Source of the DNA: an uncultured Pelagibacteraceae bacterium | GTDB lineage: Bacteria; Pseudomonadota; Alphaproteobacteria; Pelagibacterales; Pelagibacteraceae | Reading direction: 5' to 3' | NCBI GenBank assembly: GCA_902625945.1 | Contig: CACODG010000006.1 | Location: 1-53,007 of the forward strand | Length of the DNA stretch: 53,007 bases | Notes under the pieces: model-generated | Seen by the model: the letters and a program-made list of their open reading frames with translations, nothing else | Database searches by the model: none | What the model was told of the DNA's origin: nothing | Translations under genes and position numbers: made by a program | Shown here: one piece after another, positions 8,886-17,163 of the stretch | Numbering within the stretch: the first letter of the stretch is position 1 | Layout of the letters: each line of letters begins with the position of its first letter

Positions 8886-8942
8886 TTAATTAACTATTGC
8901 GTAAAGAATAGCTACAACTATTAAAATTTCCCAACCTGACAT
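8886..8942 (-). CDS. 18-residue single-helix membrane peptide with strong SD
   Basis: This short minus-strand frame encodes MSGWEILIVVAILYAIVN. After the charged Glu it is one continuous hydrophobic segment just long enough to span a membrane. Its start codon is preceded by a perfect Shine-Dalgarno sequence AGGAGGT (plus-strand 8949-8955) at 6-base spacing, a rarity here since most genes have none. This is the main reason to call it a gene. It resembles in style the tiny subunits of membrane complexes (such as KdpF or CydX) but has no recognisable homology. It lies in a 342-base stretch (8854-9195) that otherwise holds only one more small frame and a hairpin. Confidence 0.55.
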   Translation of the reverse strand: MSGWEILIVVAILYAIVN

Positions 8943-8987
8943 TTAATTACCTCCTGTTATAATAATTAATAATTTTTTGTTAGAATT

Positions 8988-9137
8988 ATGATTAAGTGGT
9001 TGTATTTATTGTTCTGTAAAATTGGCATTCATAGATATGAAAAAATCGATATTAATTATAGTTTTGGGCCAGGCGGTTCAACTGAAACGATAAAATGTAA
9101 AGATTGTGGAATTGAAAAAATAAGACGAAAGAATTGA
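8988..9137 (+). CDS. Small 49-residue protein with GIHRYE and CxxC motifs
   Basis: The frame starts MIKWLYLLFCKIGIHRYEK and later has TIKCKDCGIEKIRRKN. An N-terminal Cys-x3-Gly-x-His segment plus a C-terminal CKDCG pair resembles small putative zinc-binding proteins (Cys...GxH...CxxCG) known in prophages and marine bacteria. The frame is divergent from the 18-residue peptide and has no SD. Its composition and motif spacing look coding rather than random. Function unknown. Confidence 0.5.
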   Translation: MIKWLYLLFCKIGIHRYEKIDINYSFGPGGSTETIKCKDCGIEKIRRKN

Positions 9138-9160
9138 CATCAGTTAAGTAAGAAAACCGC

Positions 9161-9194
9161 AGTGAAACTAACTTGAAAATGATTTAGTTTGACT
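9161..9194 (+). promoter_or_regulatory. Hairpin abutting a start codon
   Basis: AGTGAAACTAA (9161-9171) pairs with TTAGTTTGACT (9184-9194) at 10 of 11 positions, with a 12-base loop. The structure ends one base before the ATG at 9196. In RNA it would occupy the ribosome-binding region of the Cys-rich secreted protein, so translational control is possible (inference). Confidence 0.4.
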
Positions 9195-9195
9195 C

Positions 9196-9894
9196 ATGAA
9201 ATTTTTTTTAAAAGTATTATTTTTAATATTAATTCACTTTTCATCAGTTACTGCAGAAGTAAATTTTCAACAAAAAAAATTTTATTATGAAAACCTTGTT
9301 AAAAATTGGTCTAAAATATTTCCAGACAGTAATAGGAATGCTGCAGGGCCAAGATTTTTTAAATACTTAATAGATCAAAACCTAACATATGAGGAATTTA
9401 AAGAATACAATAAGCTTTACTGTCCTGTTTCAGGTTCACTAATAAACCCAGGGGAAAAACCTGATTATATTTTTGTTAAAGAATTAAGAACGCAAAAGAA
9501 TATTTGTGGTGAACTTTATAGATGTTGTTGGCCTTGTTCTTGTGATCTCATGAATTATACAAAAGTTAAAAAAATTAAACATAAGTTCAAAGATGGCCCC
9601 AAAAAAATTGATGTTTTATTGATTGATAATCCTTGCTCAAAAAAAGATTTTCCTAAGGAAGTAAATAGAAATTATTTTTGTAAACAACAAAGACTAAACG
9701 AAGATGAAGTATTTGTAGTTGACGGCAAACTAGTTATAGGTCTTTTCTATGAAGCTAAAAAATGTCAGAAAGCAGATATTAAGAAAATAGAGGCTAATGA
9801 AATTACAGGTAGATTTTGTGCTTTTAAAAATGATATCCCATTAGAGGATATGAATATTGGTATGGGCGATATTTTTATTAAGATGGCGAGATAG
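9196..9894 (+). CDS. Cys-rich secreted protein of unknown function
   Basis: The 232-residue protein has a signal peptide (MKFFLK then hydrophobic to SSVTA, cleavage near residue 20), so it is exported. The mature part has ten cysteines, including a YCPVSG segment and a dense CGELYRCCWPCSCDLM cluster near residues 105-120. The rest are spread through NPCSKK, YFCKQQ, KKCQKA and RFCAFK. This suggests disulfides or a metal/thiol centre in the periplasm. I do not recognise the family. It overlaps the convergent FG-GAP gene by 17 bases at the 3' ends and follows an RNA-like hairpin at its start. Confidence 0.8.
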   Translation: MKFFLKVLFLILIHFSSVTAEVNFQQKKFYYENLVKNWSKIFPDSNRNAAGPRFFKYLIDQNLTYEEFKEYNKLYCPVSGSLINPGEKPDYIFVKELRTQKNICGELYRCCWPCSCDLMNYTKVKKIKHKFKDGPKKIDVLLIDNPCSKKDFPKEVNRNYFCKQQRLNEDEVFVVDGKLVIGLFYEAKKCQKADIKKIEANEITGRFCAFKNDIPLEDMNIGMGDIFIKMAR

Positions 9895-11329
9895 TCATTT
9901 TGCTTTGTTTAAAAATATAAGTCTTTCCTATTTCTGTTATTTTATAATTATTTATTTTTCCATTTGTCCATTTAACTTGTACTTCAAAGTCTCTTTCACC
10001 ATTTCTAATTCCATAGTGAGCAACAGGTTCCATTTGGCATAGATATCCTGAGCCAGAGTCTATTGTTTTAGAGTGTTTTCTTAAATTAGATATTAGCGTC
10101 ACTGTTGCTCCTCTAGCTGGGGCTCCATTTTTATTCAAAGCTTTTATTCTTAAAAAATTTTTATTCTTTTTTACATTAGCTTTATAAAGTGTAAGTATTT
10201 GATTTCCAGTTTCTCCATGTGAAATTAATAATTCTAAAATTCCATCTTTATCAATGTCTGCTACAGCAGCACCAGTTCCAAGACCATTTGCTTCAGAGTT
10301 TAAAGTGATATCAATTTCCTGAAGTTTTCCATTTTCCTTAATTTTAAATAATTTATTTGGTTCACCGATATTATTTAAAAATATTTCGTCATATCCATCA
10401 TTATCAAAGTCAGCTGTAATAACAGTTCGAATTTTAGACGGCTTTTTAAAATTGCTATCGGCTATATCTTTAAAAGAGTTTTCTTTTTTTATAAATATAC
10501 GGTGTTCTCCATCCCAATTTCCACTTACAATATCTAACTGACCTCTGTACAATATATCACTTAATGCAGTTCCTCTTCCGTTTTCATAAGGGTCTAAAAC
10601 ATTGTATCCCGATGCTACATCATAAAAAGTTCCATTAACGTTCTTATACAAAAAATTTACACCTCTCTCATTAGCTGCGAAAATATCAATATTATTTGTT
10701 AATATGTGACCAGCAACTACTGCTCTTCCGCCGGTTATTTTATCCAAACCAAACTCTGCCGCTCTATCTTTTATTTTTCCCTTAAATTTTTCATAAAATC
10801 TTGTTGGCCCGCCATAATTAGCAACATAAATTCCGTATTTCCCATTTCCTTTTCTATCTACACAAACAACTGAACGACCCGCTGTAAAGTTTAAATCTAC
10901 TTGATTTTTTTTTTGTTCAAAAAGATCAAAAAATTTATTATTTTTTAGATTTATTAAACGATCAGAATATTTCTTTTCACCACTGTAAGTATCAGTGTTT
11001 AAAAAATAAATTTCTTCGTATCCATCAGAGTCAATATCACAAGCAGCTACACCAATGGTAAAACTTTTTCTATCAGTAAACTTAGTGTCATTCACAATAT
11101 TTATTAGTTTGTTGTTTTTGTATGCCAAAGCTAAATTTTCACTTCCAAAACCAGCTACTATAAACTCATAAGCACCATCGTTATTAACATCAGCTACAGA
11201 TATACCGTATCTTAGACTTTCATAATTGTTTTCTATCAAGTCAGTAATATTATTGAAGAAATTTGCCGAGGCACTTTTTATTGAAATTAAAAGTAATAAT
11301 ACTGAAACGAAGATGGATTTTGATTTCAT
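9878..11329 (-). CDS. Secreted FG-GAP/VCBS repeat protein with ASPIC/UnbV domain
   Basis: A 483-residue exported protein (signal peptide of about 22 residues ending SASA). Repeats with the calcium-binding pattern D-x-[ND]-x-DG recur through it, for example DVNNDGAYEF, DIDSDGYEEI, DFDNDGYDEI and DIDKDGILEL. They form a beta-propeller of integrin alpha/FG-GAP type. The last 90 residues (NFLRIKALNKNGAPARGATV...GYLCQMEP...VQVKWTNGK) are the ASPIC/UnbV domain, so this is a CRTAC1-like protein. Such proteins are extracellular or periplasmic, with unclear roles. It lies 6 bases after the thioesterase gene, at the end of the gene run that starts with aceE. Confidence 0.88.
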   Translation of the reverse strand: MKSKSIFVSVLLLLISIKSASANFFNNITDLIENNYESLRYGISVADVNNDGAYEFIVAGFGSENLALAYKNNKLINIVNDTKFTDRKSFTIGVAACDIDSDGYEEIYFLNTDTYSGEKKYSDRLINLKNNKFFDLFEQKKNQVDLNFTAGRSVVCVDRKGNGKYGIYVANYGGPTRFYEKFKGKIKDRAAEFGLDKITGGRAVVAGHILTNNIDIFAANERGVNFLYKNVNGTFYDVASGYNVLDPYENGRGTALSDILYRGQLDIVSGNWDGEHRIFIKKENSFKDIADSNFKKPSKIRTVITADFDNDGYDEIFLNNIGEPNKLFKIKENGKLQEIDITLNSEANGLGTGAAVADIDKDGILELLISHGETGNQILTLYKANVKKNKNFLRIKALNKNGAPARGATVTLISNLRKHSKTIDSGSGYLCQMEPVAHYGIRNGERDFEVQVKWTNGKINNYKITEIGKTYIFKQSKMTISPS

Positions 11330-11335
11330 TTAATA

Positions 11336-11728
11336 CTACTTTAGTATTTTCCAAGTACCACTTGCAGAGGCAACTATGTCGCTTGAATTAGAAATTTCAC
11401 AAGAAATAAAAACCAGTGTTTTAGTTTTTTTTAATATTTTTACTTTTCCAATAAGTTTGTCACCAAGTTGGCCTGCAGAGATAAATTTCATTTCTAAATT
11501 TATCGTTACACATCTCTTGTCACCAGCAACGCTGTGAGCAGCCGTTCCCATACCAGTATCTGCTATGGTGGAAAGAAAACCACCATGTGCGATTTTACCA
11601 GTGTTTAAATGCATTTCCTTTACTTCAACAATAAATTCATATTGTGTTTCGCTGATCTGGTTTAATTTCAGACCACCTAAAAGCTTCATAAAACCTTTAT
11701 TAGTTTCGTCCATAATTTTTTTTATCAT
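11336..11728 (-). CDS. PaaI-family hotdog-fold thioesterase
   Basis: A 130-residue cytoplasmic protein with the hotdog acyl-CoA thioesterase signature NTGKIAHGGFLSTIADTGMGTAA near residues 43-65. The segment contains HGG and the acidic Asp of the PaaI/YbgC-type active site. Length and fold fit 4HBT proteins that hydrolyse acyl-CoA or aryl-CoA thioesters. It overlaps the upstream permease gene by 29 bases, which implies coupled translation. The acyl substrate cannot be read from sequence. Confidence 0.88.
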   Translation of the reverse strand: MIKKIMDETNKGFMKLLGGLKLNQISETQYEFIVEVKEMHLNTGKIAHGGFLSTIADTGMGTAAHSVAGDKRCVTINLEMKFISAGQLGDKLIGKVKILKKTKTLVFISCEISNSSDIVASASGTWKILK

Positions 11729-12602
11729 ATATTGGCATTAGTTGTGAGAAAATTACAGCTGCTAATATTAAAAATATTCCTAAAATTTTAATTTCATTTA
11801 AAAATTGGTCCAATATTAACCATGCTAATATTGCAGCAAAAACACCTTCCAAAGAAAAAACTATTGCGGCAGGAGCTGGAGAGATATTTTGTAAACTGTA
11901 GGTTTGTAATAAAAAAGCGAGTCCACTTGATAAAATACCGACATATAAAACCTCATAAGAGTCTTTTAGAAAATTGTCGAAGGTCGGGTCTTCAAAGTAA
12001 AACATTGGACCGATCAAAACTAAACATGCCACAAAACATTGAGACATCGCTATAGTTATTGGGAAATTAAAAAATTCAACTGTTTTTCTTATTAGCAAAA
12101 TATGAATTCCCCAACAAAAAGCACTTAGGATACCAAGAGTGTCACCCAATCTTACTGAATAATTATTAAGTTCACTTAAAAGCAAGCCGCCAAGAATACA
12201 AATAAAAACTGAAGGCCAAATAGACCAATGCATTTTTTTTGAAAAGATAAAATAAGAAATTACTGGAACGACCAAAACATAGAAGACTGTAAAAACACCA
12301 GTATTCGCTACATCAGTATATATTAAAGAAATTTGCTGCAATTCTTGGCCTATTGCCAAAACAAATCCTAAATAAAATAAAAAATAAAACACATTCTTTT
12401 TATCAATCCTTTTAAAATTTATATTTTTAAATTCAAAAATGAAAAAGAATGGAAGTAGAGTTAAAAAACCAATTAAAAACCTCCCTACATTAAAAGTATG
12501 AGGTCCAATAAAATCCATACCCATATCTTGTGCCACAAAAGCTGAGCCCCAAAGAACTGAAGTAACAATAGCACAAATTAATGAGAACGATTTTTTATCC
12601 AT
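11700..12602 (-). CDS. EamA/DMT-superfamily permease
   Basis: A 300-residue inner-membrane protein with about ten hydrophobic helices arranged as two EamA repeats. The first repeat begins AIVTSVLWGSAFVAQDMGMDFIGP and the second GILSAFCWGIHILLIRKTVE. The conserved EGVFAAILAWLILDQ segment lies near the C-terminus. Family members export metabolites or amino acids. It starts 24 bases after aceF in the same direction and its 3' end overlaps the thioesterase gene, so it is probably read from the PDH promoter. Confidence 0.9.
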   Translation of the reverse strand: MDKKSFSLICAIVTSVLWGSAFVAQDMGMDFIGPHTFNVGRFLIGFLTLLPFFFIFEFKNINFKRIDKKNVFYFLFYLGFVLAIGQELQQISLIYTDVANTGVFTVFYVLVVPVISYFIFSKKMHWSIWPSVFICILGGLLLSELNNYSVRLGDTLGILSAFCWGIHILLIRKTVEFFNFPITIAMSQCFVACLVLIGPMFYFEDPTFDNFLKDSYEVLYVGILSSGLAFLLQTYSLQNISPAPAAIVFSLEGVFAAILAWLILDQFLNEIKILGIFLILAAVIFSQLMPIYDKKNYGRN

Positions 12603-12626
12603 GAAGGGTTAATAGTTTAAGAAGAA

Positions 12627-13886
12627 CTAAACAGCAAGTTTAAAAGCGAAGTCTTTGCCAAGGCACTTTCCTAAATAAACGCAAAATCTTGCACCCTCAG
12701 CTCCATCAATTAGTCTATGGTCATAAGATAACGACAAAGGAAGTATTTTTCTTGAAATAATTTTCCCTTTTATTTTCACCAGTCTATCAAAAGTTTTTCC
12801 AACTCCAAGAATAGCTACTTCTGGTGGATTAATTATTGGAGTGAAGAAGGTTCCACCTATTCCTCCTAAACTTGAAATTGTCATTGATCCACCAAAAAAC
12901 TCTTTCTTATCAATCTTCAATTCTCTACAAAGTTTGCTAGTTTTTTTTAATGCTTCTCCAATTTCTTTAATACTCATTTGGTCAACGTCCCTGATTTTAG
13001 GCACCATTAATCCATGAGGTGTATCAACTGCAAAACCTACGTGAAAATATTTTTTATATACAATCTTATTTTGATTTGGATCAATAGAAGCGTTAAAATT
13101 AGGAAACTCTTTTAAGGCATTAACTAAAGCTTTAGCTATAAATGCTAACGGAGTTACTTTAATAATATCACCAGAGTAATAGTCATACAATGAGGATCTA
13201 AATTGTTCCATTTCCGTTACGTCTACCTCATCATGTTGAGTAACGTGCGGGATTTCAGTCCAAGATCTAACTAAATGAGGACCAGATAATCTTTTTACTC
13301 TTGGTATCTCTTTTATTTCAATCTGACCAAATTCCTCATGTGTGTACTCCTCTTTATATTCTTTTTTCTCAACTGCTCCTTTATTGACAGTTACTTGCGA
13401 CCGAACAAATTCTTTTACATCTTCTTCAGAGACTCTCCCCGATCTTTGAGAGCCAGGAATTTCTAATACATTTGCTCCTAATTCTCTTGCAAATTTTCTT
13501 ACTTTAGGACTTGCTAATTTTGTTCCTGTTTTACTTGTCTTAACAGCTGCAGGAGTAGGAGTTTTTATCTTTTTTGGTTGATCTTTTTTTATATCTATTT
13601 TTTTTTCTGGTGTTTTTGCAGTAGGCTCTTTTACTTGCTCTACCTTTTCAGATGATTTTAAAGTTAAAATAAGGTCACCTTGATTGACTTTATCGCCAAT
13701 TTTCACATTTATTTTAATTATGGTACCTGATTGTGTGGACGGGACTTCAACACTAGATTTGTCACTTTCAAGGGTAATTAAAGAGTCATTTTTATTTATT
13801 GTTTGACCTTCTTTGACAAGAACTTCAATAATTTCTACATCCTTAAAATCACCCATATCAGGAACTGTAATTTTAAGATCAGACAT
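12627..13886 (-). CDS. aceF: Pyruvate dehydrogenase E2, dihydrolipoamide acetyltransferase
   Basis: The 419-residue E2 has an N-terminal lipoyl domain (residues about 5-78) with the lipoylated lysine K43 in ESDKSSVE. A Lys/Pro linker, a peripheral-subunit-binding domain (KLASPKVRKFARELGANVLEI near 125-165) and the catalytic domain follow. The catalytic domain ends with LSYDHRLIDGAEGARF, the active-site His and DG motif. It transfers acetyl groups to CoA in the cytoplasmic PDH complex. It begins two bases after aceE. There is a single lipoyl domain, against three in the E. coli enzyme, while the neighbouring E1 carries one of its own. No E3 (lpd) gene is nearby. Confidence 0.95.
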   Translation of the reverse strand: MSDLKITVPDMGDFKDVEIIEVLVKEGQTINKNDSLITLESDKSSVEVPSTQSGTIIKINVKIGDKVNQGDLILTLKSSEKVEQVKEPTAKTPEKKIDIKKDQPKKIKTPTPAAVKTSKTGTKLASPKVRKFARELGANVLEIPGSQRSGRVSEEDVKEFVRSQVTVNKGAVEKKEYKEEYTHEEFGQIEIKEIPRVKRLSGPHLVRSWTEIPHVTQHDEVDVTEMEQFRSSLYDYYSGDIIKVTPLAFIAKALVNALKEFPNFNASIDPNQNKIVYKKYFHVGFAVDTPHGLMVPKIRDVDQMSIKEIGEALKKTSKLCRELKIDKKEFFGGSMTISSLGGIGGTFFTPIINPPEVAILGVGKTFDRLVKIKGKIISRKILPLSLSYDHRLIDGAEGARFCVYLGKCLGKDFAFKLAV

Positions 13887-13888
13887 AA

Positions 13889-16800
13889 TTATAAGTTCGC
13901 AGGAAATTCTTTTTCTTTATCAATTTTATATTTCTTAATTGCTTTTTCAGCTTGTTCAGAGCCTATTAATTGTTCTTTAGCTAATGCGCTCAAAGTGTAA
14001 GCGACAATATGTTCTTTATCAACTTCAAAAAACTTTCTTAAATTTTTTCTAGTATCACTTCTACCATAACCATCTGTTCCAAGAGAATAAAACGGTTTTT
14101 CAGTATAAGGTCTTATTTGATCAGAAAATGCTCTTGTATAATCAGAGGCAGCAATAATTGGACCATCTCTTTTTTCTAAACATTTTTCAACATAGGATTT
14201 CCTCTTTTTATTCGAATTTAATAAATTCCATCTTTCAGTTTCCATTCCATCTTTTCTTAATTCATTAAAACTTGTTACACTCCATACATCTGAGTCGATA
14301 CCATATTCTTTAGATAATATTTCTGAAGCTGAAATTATTTCTCTTAAAATTGTTCCTGAGCCAAGAAGTTGCACTTTTGTTTTTCCTTTATTATTATTTT
14401 CTTTAAATAAATACATCCCTTTTAAGATCCCATTATCACTTCCCTTTGGTTTTTGAGGGTGAGAGTAGTTTTCGTTCATCGCAGTTATGTAATAAAAAAT
14501 ATTTTCTTTTTTCTCATGCATACGTTTGAGACCATCTTGAAGTATGACTGCCATTTCGTAAGAAAAAGTTGGGTCGTAACTTACACAATTTGGTATATTA
14601 GACGCTAATAAGTGACTGTGGCCATCTTGGTGTTGAAGCCCTTCACCAGCTAAAGTTGTTCTTCCCGCAGTTGCTCCAATTAAAAAACCTCTAGCTTGAG
14701 AGTCTCCTGCTGCCCATGCAAGATCGCCAACTCTTTGAAAACCAAACATAGAGTAAAAAATATAAATTGGTATCATCTCTAAATCATGGTTGGTATAAGA
14801 AGTTCCAGCAGCGATCCAAGAAGACATCGCGCCAGACTCGTTAATACCTTCTTCTAATACTTGCCCACTTTTATCCTCTCGATATGAACTTAATTGCTCA
14901 GAATCCACAGGTTCATATTTTTGTCCTTCATGAGCATAAATTCCAATTTTTTGAAAAAAACCTTCCATTCCAAAGGTTCTTGCTTCATCTGGAATTATTG
15001 GAACAAGTCTAGGTGATAAATTTTTATCTCTTAGTAAAGCAGTTAACATTCTTACAAGTGCCATTGTAGTTGACATTTCTTTATCTCCAGTAGATTTCAT
15101 AAAATTATCAAAAATATCTTTTGGAGGAGCTTTGATTGCTTTTGCAAATGAAGATCTTTCTGGAATAAATCCGCCAAGTTTAACTCTTTGTTCTTTTAAA
15201 TACTTAATTTCTTCCGAATTTTCGCTTGGTTTATAGTATTCAATATTTTTAACTTGCTTATCCGTAAGAGGAACTCCAAATCTATCTCTATAATAAAGCA
15301 AATCCTCCTCATCTAATTTTTTTTGCTGGTGGGTAGTATTGATACTTTCTCCTGATTTACCCATTCCGTATCCTTTAATTGTTTTGGCAAGTATCACTGT
15401 GGGACTTCCAGTGTGTTGCATTGCAGCGTGGTAAGCAGCATAAACTTTGTGCGGATCGTGTCCTCCTCTATTAAGTCTCCAAATATCTTTATCTGTCATT
15501 GAAGAAACTAATTCTTTAAGTTCTGGATATTTTCCAAAAAATTTATCTCTCACATATTCACCACCTTTAGCCTTGAAAGCCTGGTATTCACCATCGACAC
15601 ACTCATTCATTCTTTTTACCAGTAAACCTGTTTTATCTTTTGCTAGCAATTGATCCCAATATGATCCCCATATAACTTTAATTACATTCCAGCCTGTTCC
15701 TCTAAAGCTTCCTTCTAATTCTTGAATAATTTTACCATTACCTCTAACAGGCCCATCTAATCTTTGAAGATTACAATTTATTACAAAAATTAAATTATCT
15801 AACTTTTCTCTTGCAGCTAAACCTATTGCACCTAAAGATTCTGGTTCATCCATTTCACCATCTCCAAGAAAAACCCAAATCTTTCTTCCCTCATCTTTAA
15901 CTAATCCTCTATTTATTAAATATTTTAAAAACCGTGCTTGATAAATGGCCATAATAGGTCCTAAGCCCATAGAGACCGTTGGGAACTGCCAGAAGTTTGG
16001 CATTAACCAAGGATGAGGATAAGAAGATAAACCTCCTGAGGAAACCTCTTGTCTAAAACCATCAAGTTGTTTGGCTGTCATTCTTCCCTCTAAAAATGCT
16101 CTAGCATACATTCCAGGAGCAGAGTGACCTTGAAAATAAATTAGATCTCCACCAAATTTATTATTTTTTGCTCTCCAAAAATGATTCATCCCAACATCAT
16201 ATAAAGTTGCTGCAGATGCAAAAGTTCCAATGTGGCCTCCTAACTCAGAACTTTTTTTATTAGCTTTAACGACCATAGCGGCAGCGTTCCACCTTACATA
16301 AGCTCTAATTTTCTTTTCTATATTTTGATCACCTGGGGATTTAACTTCTATTTCAGGAGGTATAGTATTAATGTAAGGAGTGGTTCTAGTATCTGGGAGA
16401 ACTAATCCAGACTTATACGCTTGATCTATAACCTTGTTCAAGAGGTAACTTGCTCTAGGAGCTCCATCATTTTCAATTACTGAATTTAGAGACTCTATCC
16501 ATTCATTTGTTTCAATAGGATCAATATCATCTTTAGATGCAGGTTCAGCAAATACTTTTTTTACTTGTTTTACTGGATTTAAATTACCATTCGTTTTAGG
16601 AGTTTCTTTTATTTCTTCTTTTTTGTTTTCTTTAACTTTTTTTGGAGCTTGAGCAGCTTGGCCGTTTTCTATAGTAGCAAGCAAACTACCTTCTGAAACT
16701 TTATCACCAACTTTAACTTTTAAATCTTTTATTTGACCCGAAGATGGTGATGGAATTTCAACGCTAGATTTATCACTTTCGATAGTAACAATCGGATCAT

Positions 16801-16894
16801 TTTTATTAATTTGATCGCCTGGTTTAACCAAAATCTCAATAACTTCGACGTCCTTAAAATCACCTATATCTGGAACTGAAATTTTCTGAGCCAT
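13889..16894 (-). CDS. aceE: Pyruvate dehydrogenase E1 (homodimeric) with N-terminal lipoyl domain
   Basis: At 1001 residues it is about 115 longer than ordinary AceE. Residues 1-80 are a complete lipoyl domain with lysine K42 in IESDKSSVEIP, followed by a charged linker to about 115. The AceE part starts at DIDPIETNEWIESLNSVI (near 120), matching the usual N-terminus. The ThDP motif GDGEMDEPESLG...NCNLQRLDGPVRGNG is present, as are the C-terminal segments. It decarboxylates pyruvate and passes the acetyl group to lipoate. The fused lipoyl domain closely resembles that of the adjacent E2, suggesting a domain copied from it. A perfect TATAAT (16903-16908, minus strand) lies just before the ATG. 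Confidence 0.95.
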   Translation of the reverse strand: MAQKISVPDIGDFKDVEVIEILVKPGDQINKNDPIVTIESDKSSVEIPSPSSGQIKDLKVKVGDKVSEGSLLATIENGQAAQAPKKVKENKKEEIKETPKTNGNLNPVKQVKKVFAEPASKDDIDPIETNEWIESLNSVIENDGAPRASYLLNKVIDQAYKSGLVLPDTRTTPYINTIPPEIEVKSPGDQNIEKKIRAYVRWNAAAMVVKANKKSSELGGHIGTFASAATLYDVGMNHFWRAKNNKFGGDLIYFQGHSAPGMYARAFLEGRMTAKQLDGFRQEVSSGGLSSYPHPWLMPNFWQFPTVSMGLGPIMAIYQARFLKYLINRGLVKDEGRKIWVFLGDGEMDEPESLGAIGLAAREKLDNLIFVINCNLQRLDGPVRGNGKIIQELEGSFRGTGWNVIKVIWGSYWDQLLAKDKTGLLVKRMNECVDGEYQAFKAKGGEYVRDKFFGKYPELKELVSSMTDKDIWRLNRGGHDPHKVYAAYHAAMQHTGSPTVILAKTIKGYGMGKSGESINTTHQQKKLDEEDLLYYRDRFGVPLTDKQVKNIEYYKPSENSEEIKYLKEQRVKLGGFIPERSSFAKAIKAPPKDIFDNFMKSTGDKEMSTTMALVRMLTALLRDKNLSPRLVPIIPDEARTFGMEGFFQKIGIYAHEGQKYEPVDSEQLSSYREDKSGQVLEEGINESGAMSSWIAAGTSYTNHDLEMIPIYIFYSMFGFQRVGDLAWAAGDSQARGFLIGATAGRTTLAGEGLQHQDGHSHLLASNIPNCVSYDPTFSYEMAVILQDGLKRMHEKKENIFYYITAMNENYSHPQKPKGSDNGILKGMYLFKENNNKGKTKVQLLGSGTILREIISASEILSKEYGIDSDVWSVTSFNELRKDGMETERWNLLNSNKKRKSYVEKCLEKRDGPIIAASDYTRAFSDQIRPYTEKPFYSLGTDGYGRSDTRKNLRKFFEVDKEHIVAYTLSALAKEQLIGSEQAEKAIKKYKIDKEKEFPANL

Positions 16895-17163
16895 ATTTAG
16901 CTATTATAAACTGGGTGCAACATATTAAAAAATAAATAATTAATAAACATTAAAGAATAGGGCAAATAGTCGGATAAGATCAATTTTTGTCACATTTTCC
17001 GCTTTTTTTCGTCAATTAGTTTTATTCATATATTACATGCGTTGGTTAATAAATTTTTTATTTAAAAAAAGAGAGATTAAAACAAATAGAGCAGTTTTAG
17101 TTCAAAAAATTATTCTTAAAAAATATCTATTAAGATAAAAAAATAAAAGCTAATCTAGCTTTT

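Noticed and set aside
17037-17138. 33-codon plus-strand frame starting MRWLINFLFKK, before the acetoacetyl-CoA synthetase gene
   Set aside because: No SD, lysine-rich composition expected by chance in AT-rich DNA, and it lies in a divergent promoter region.
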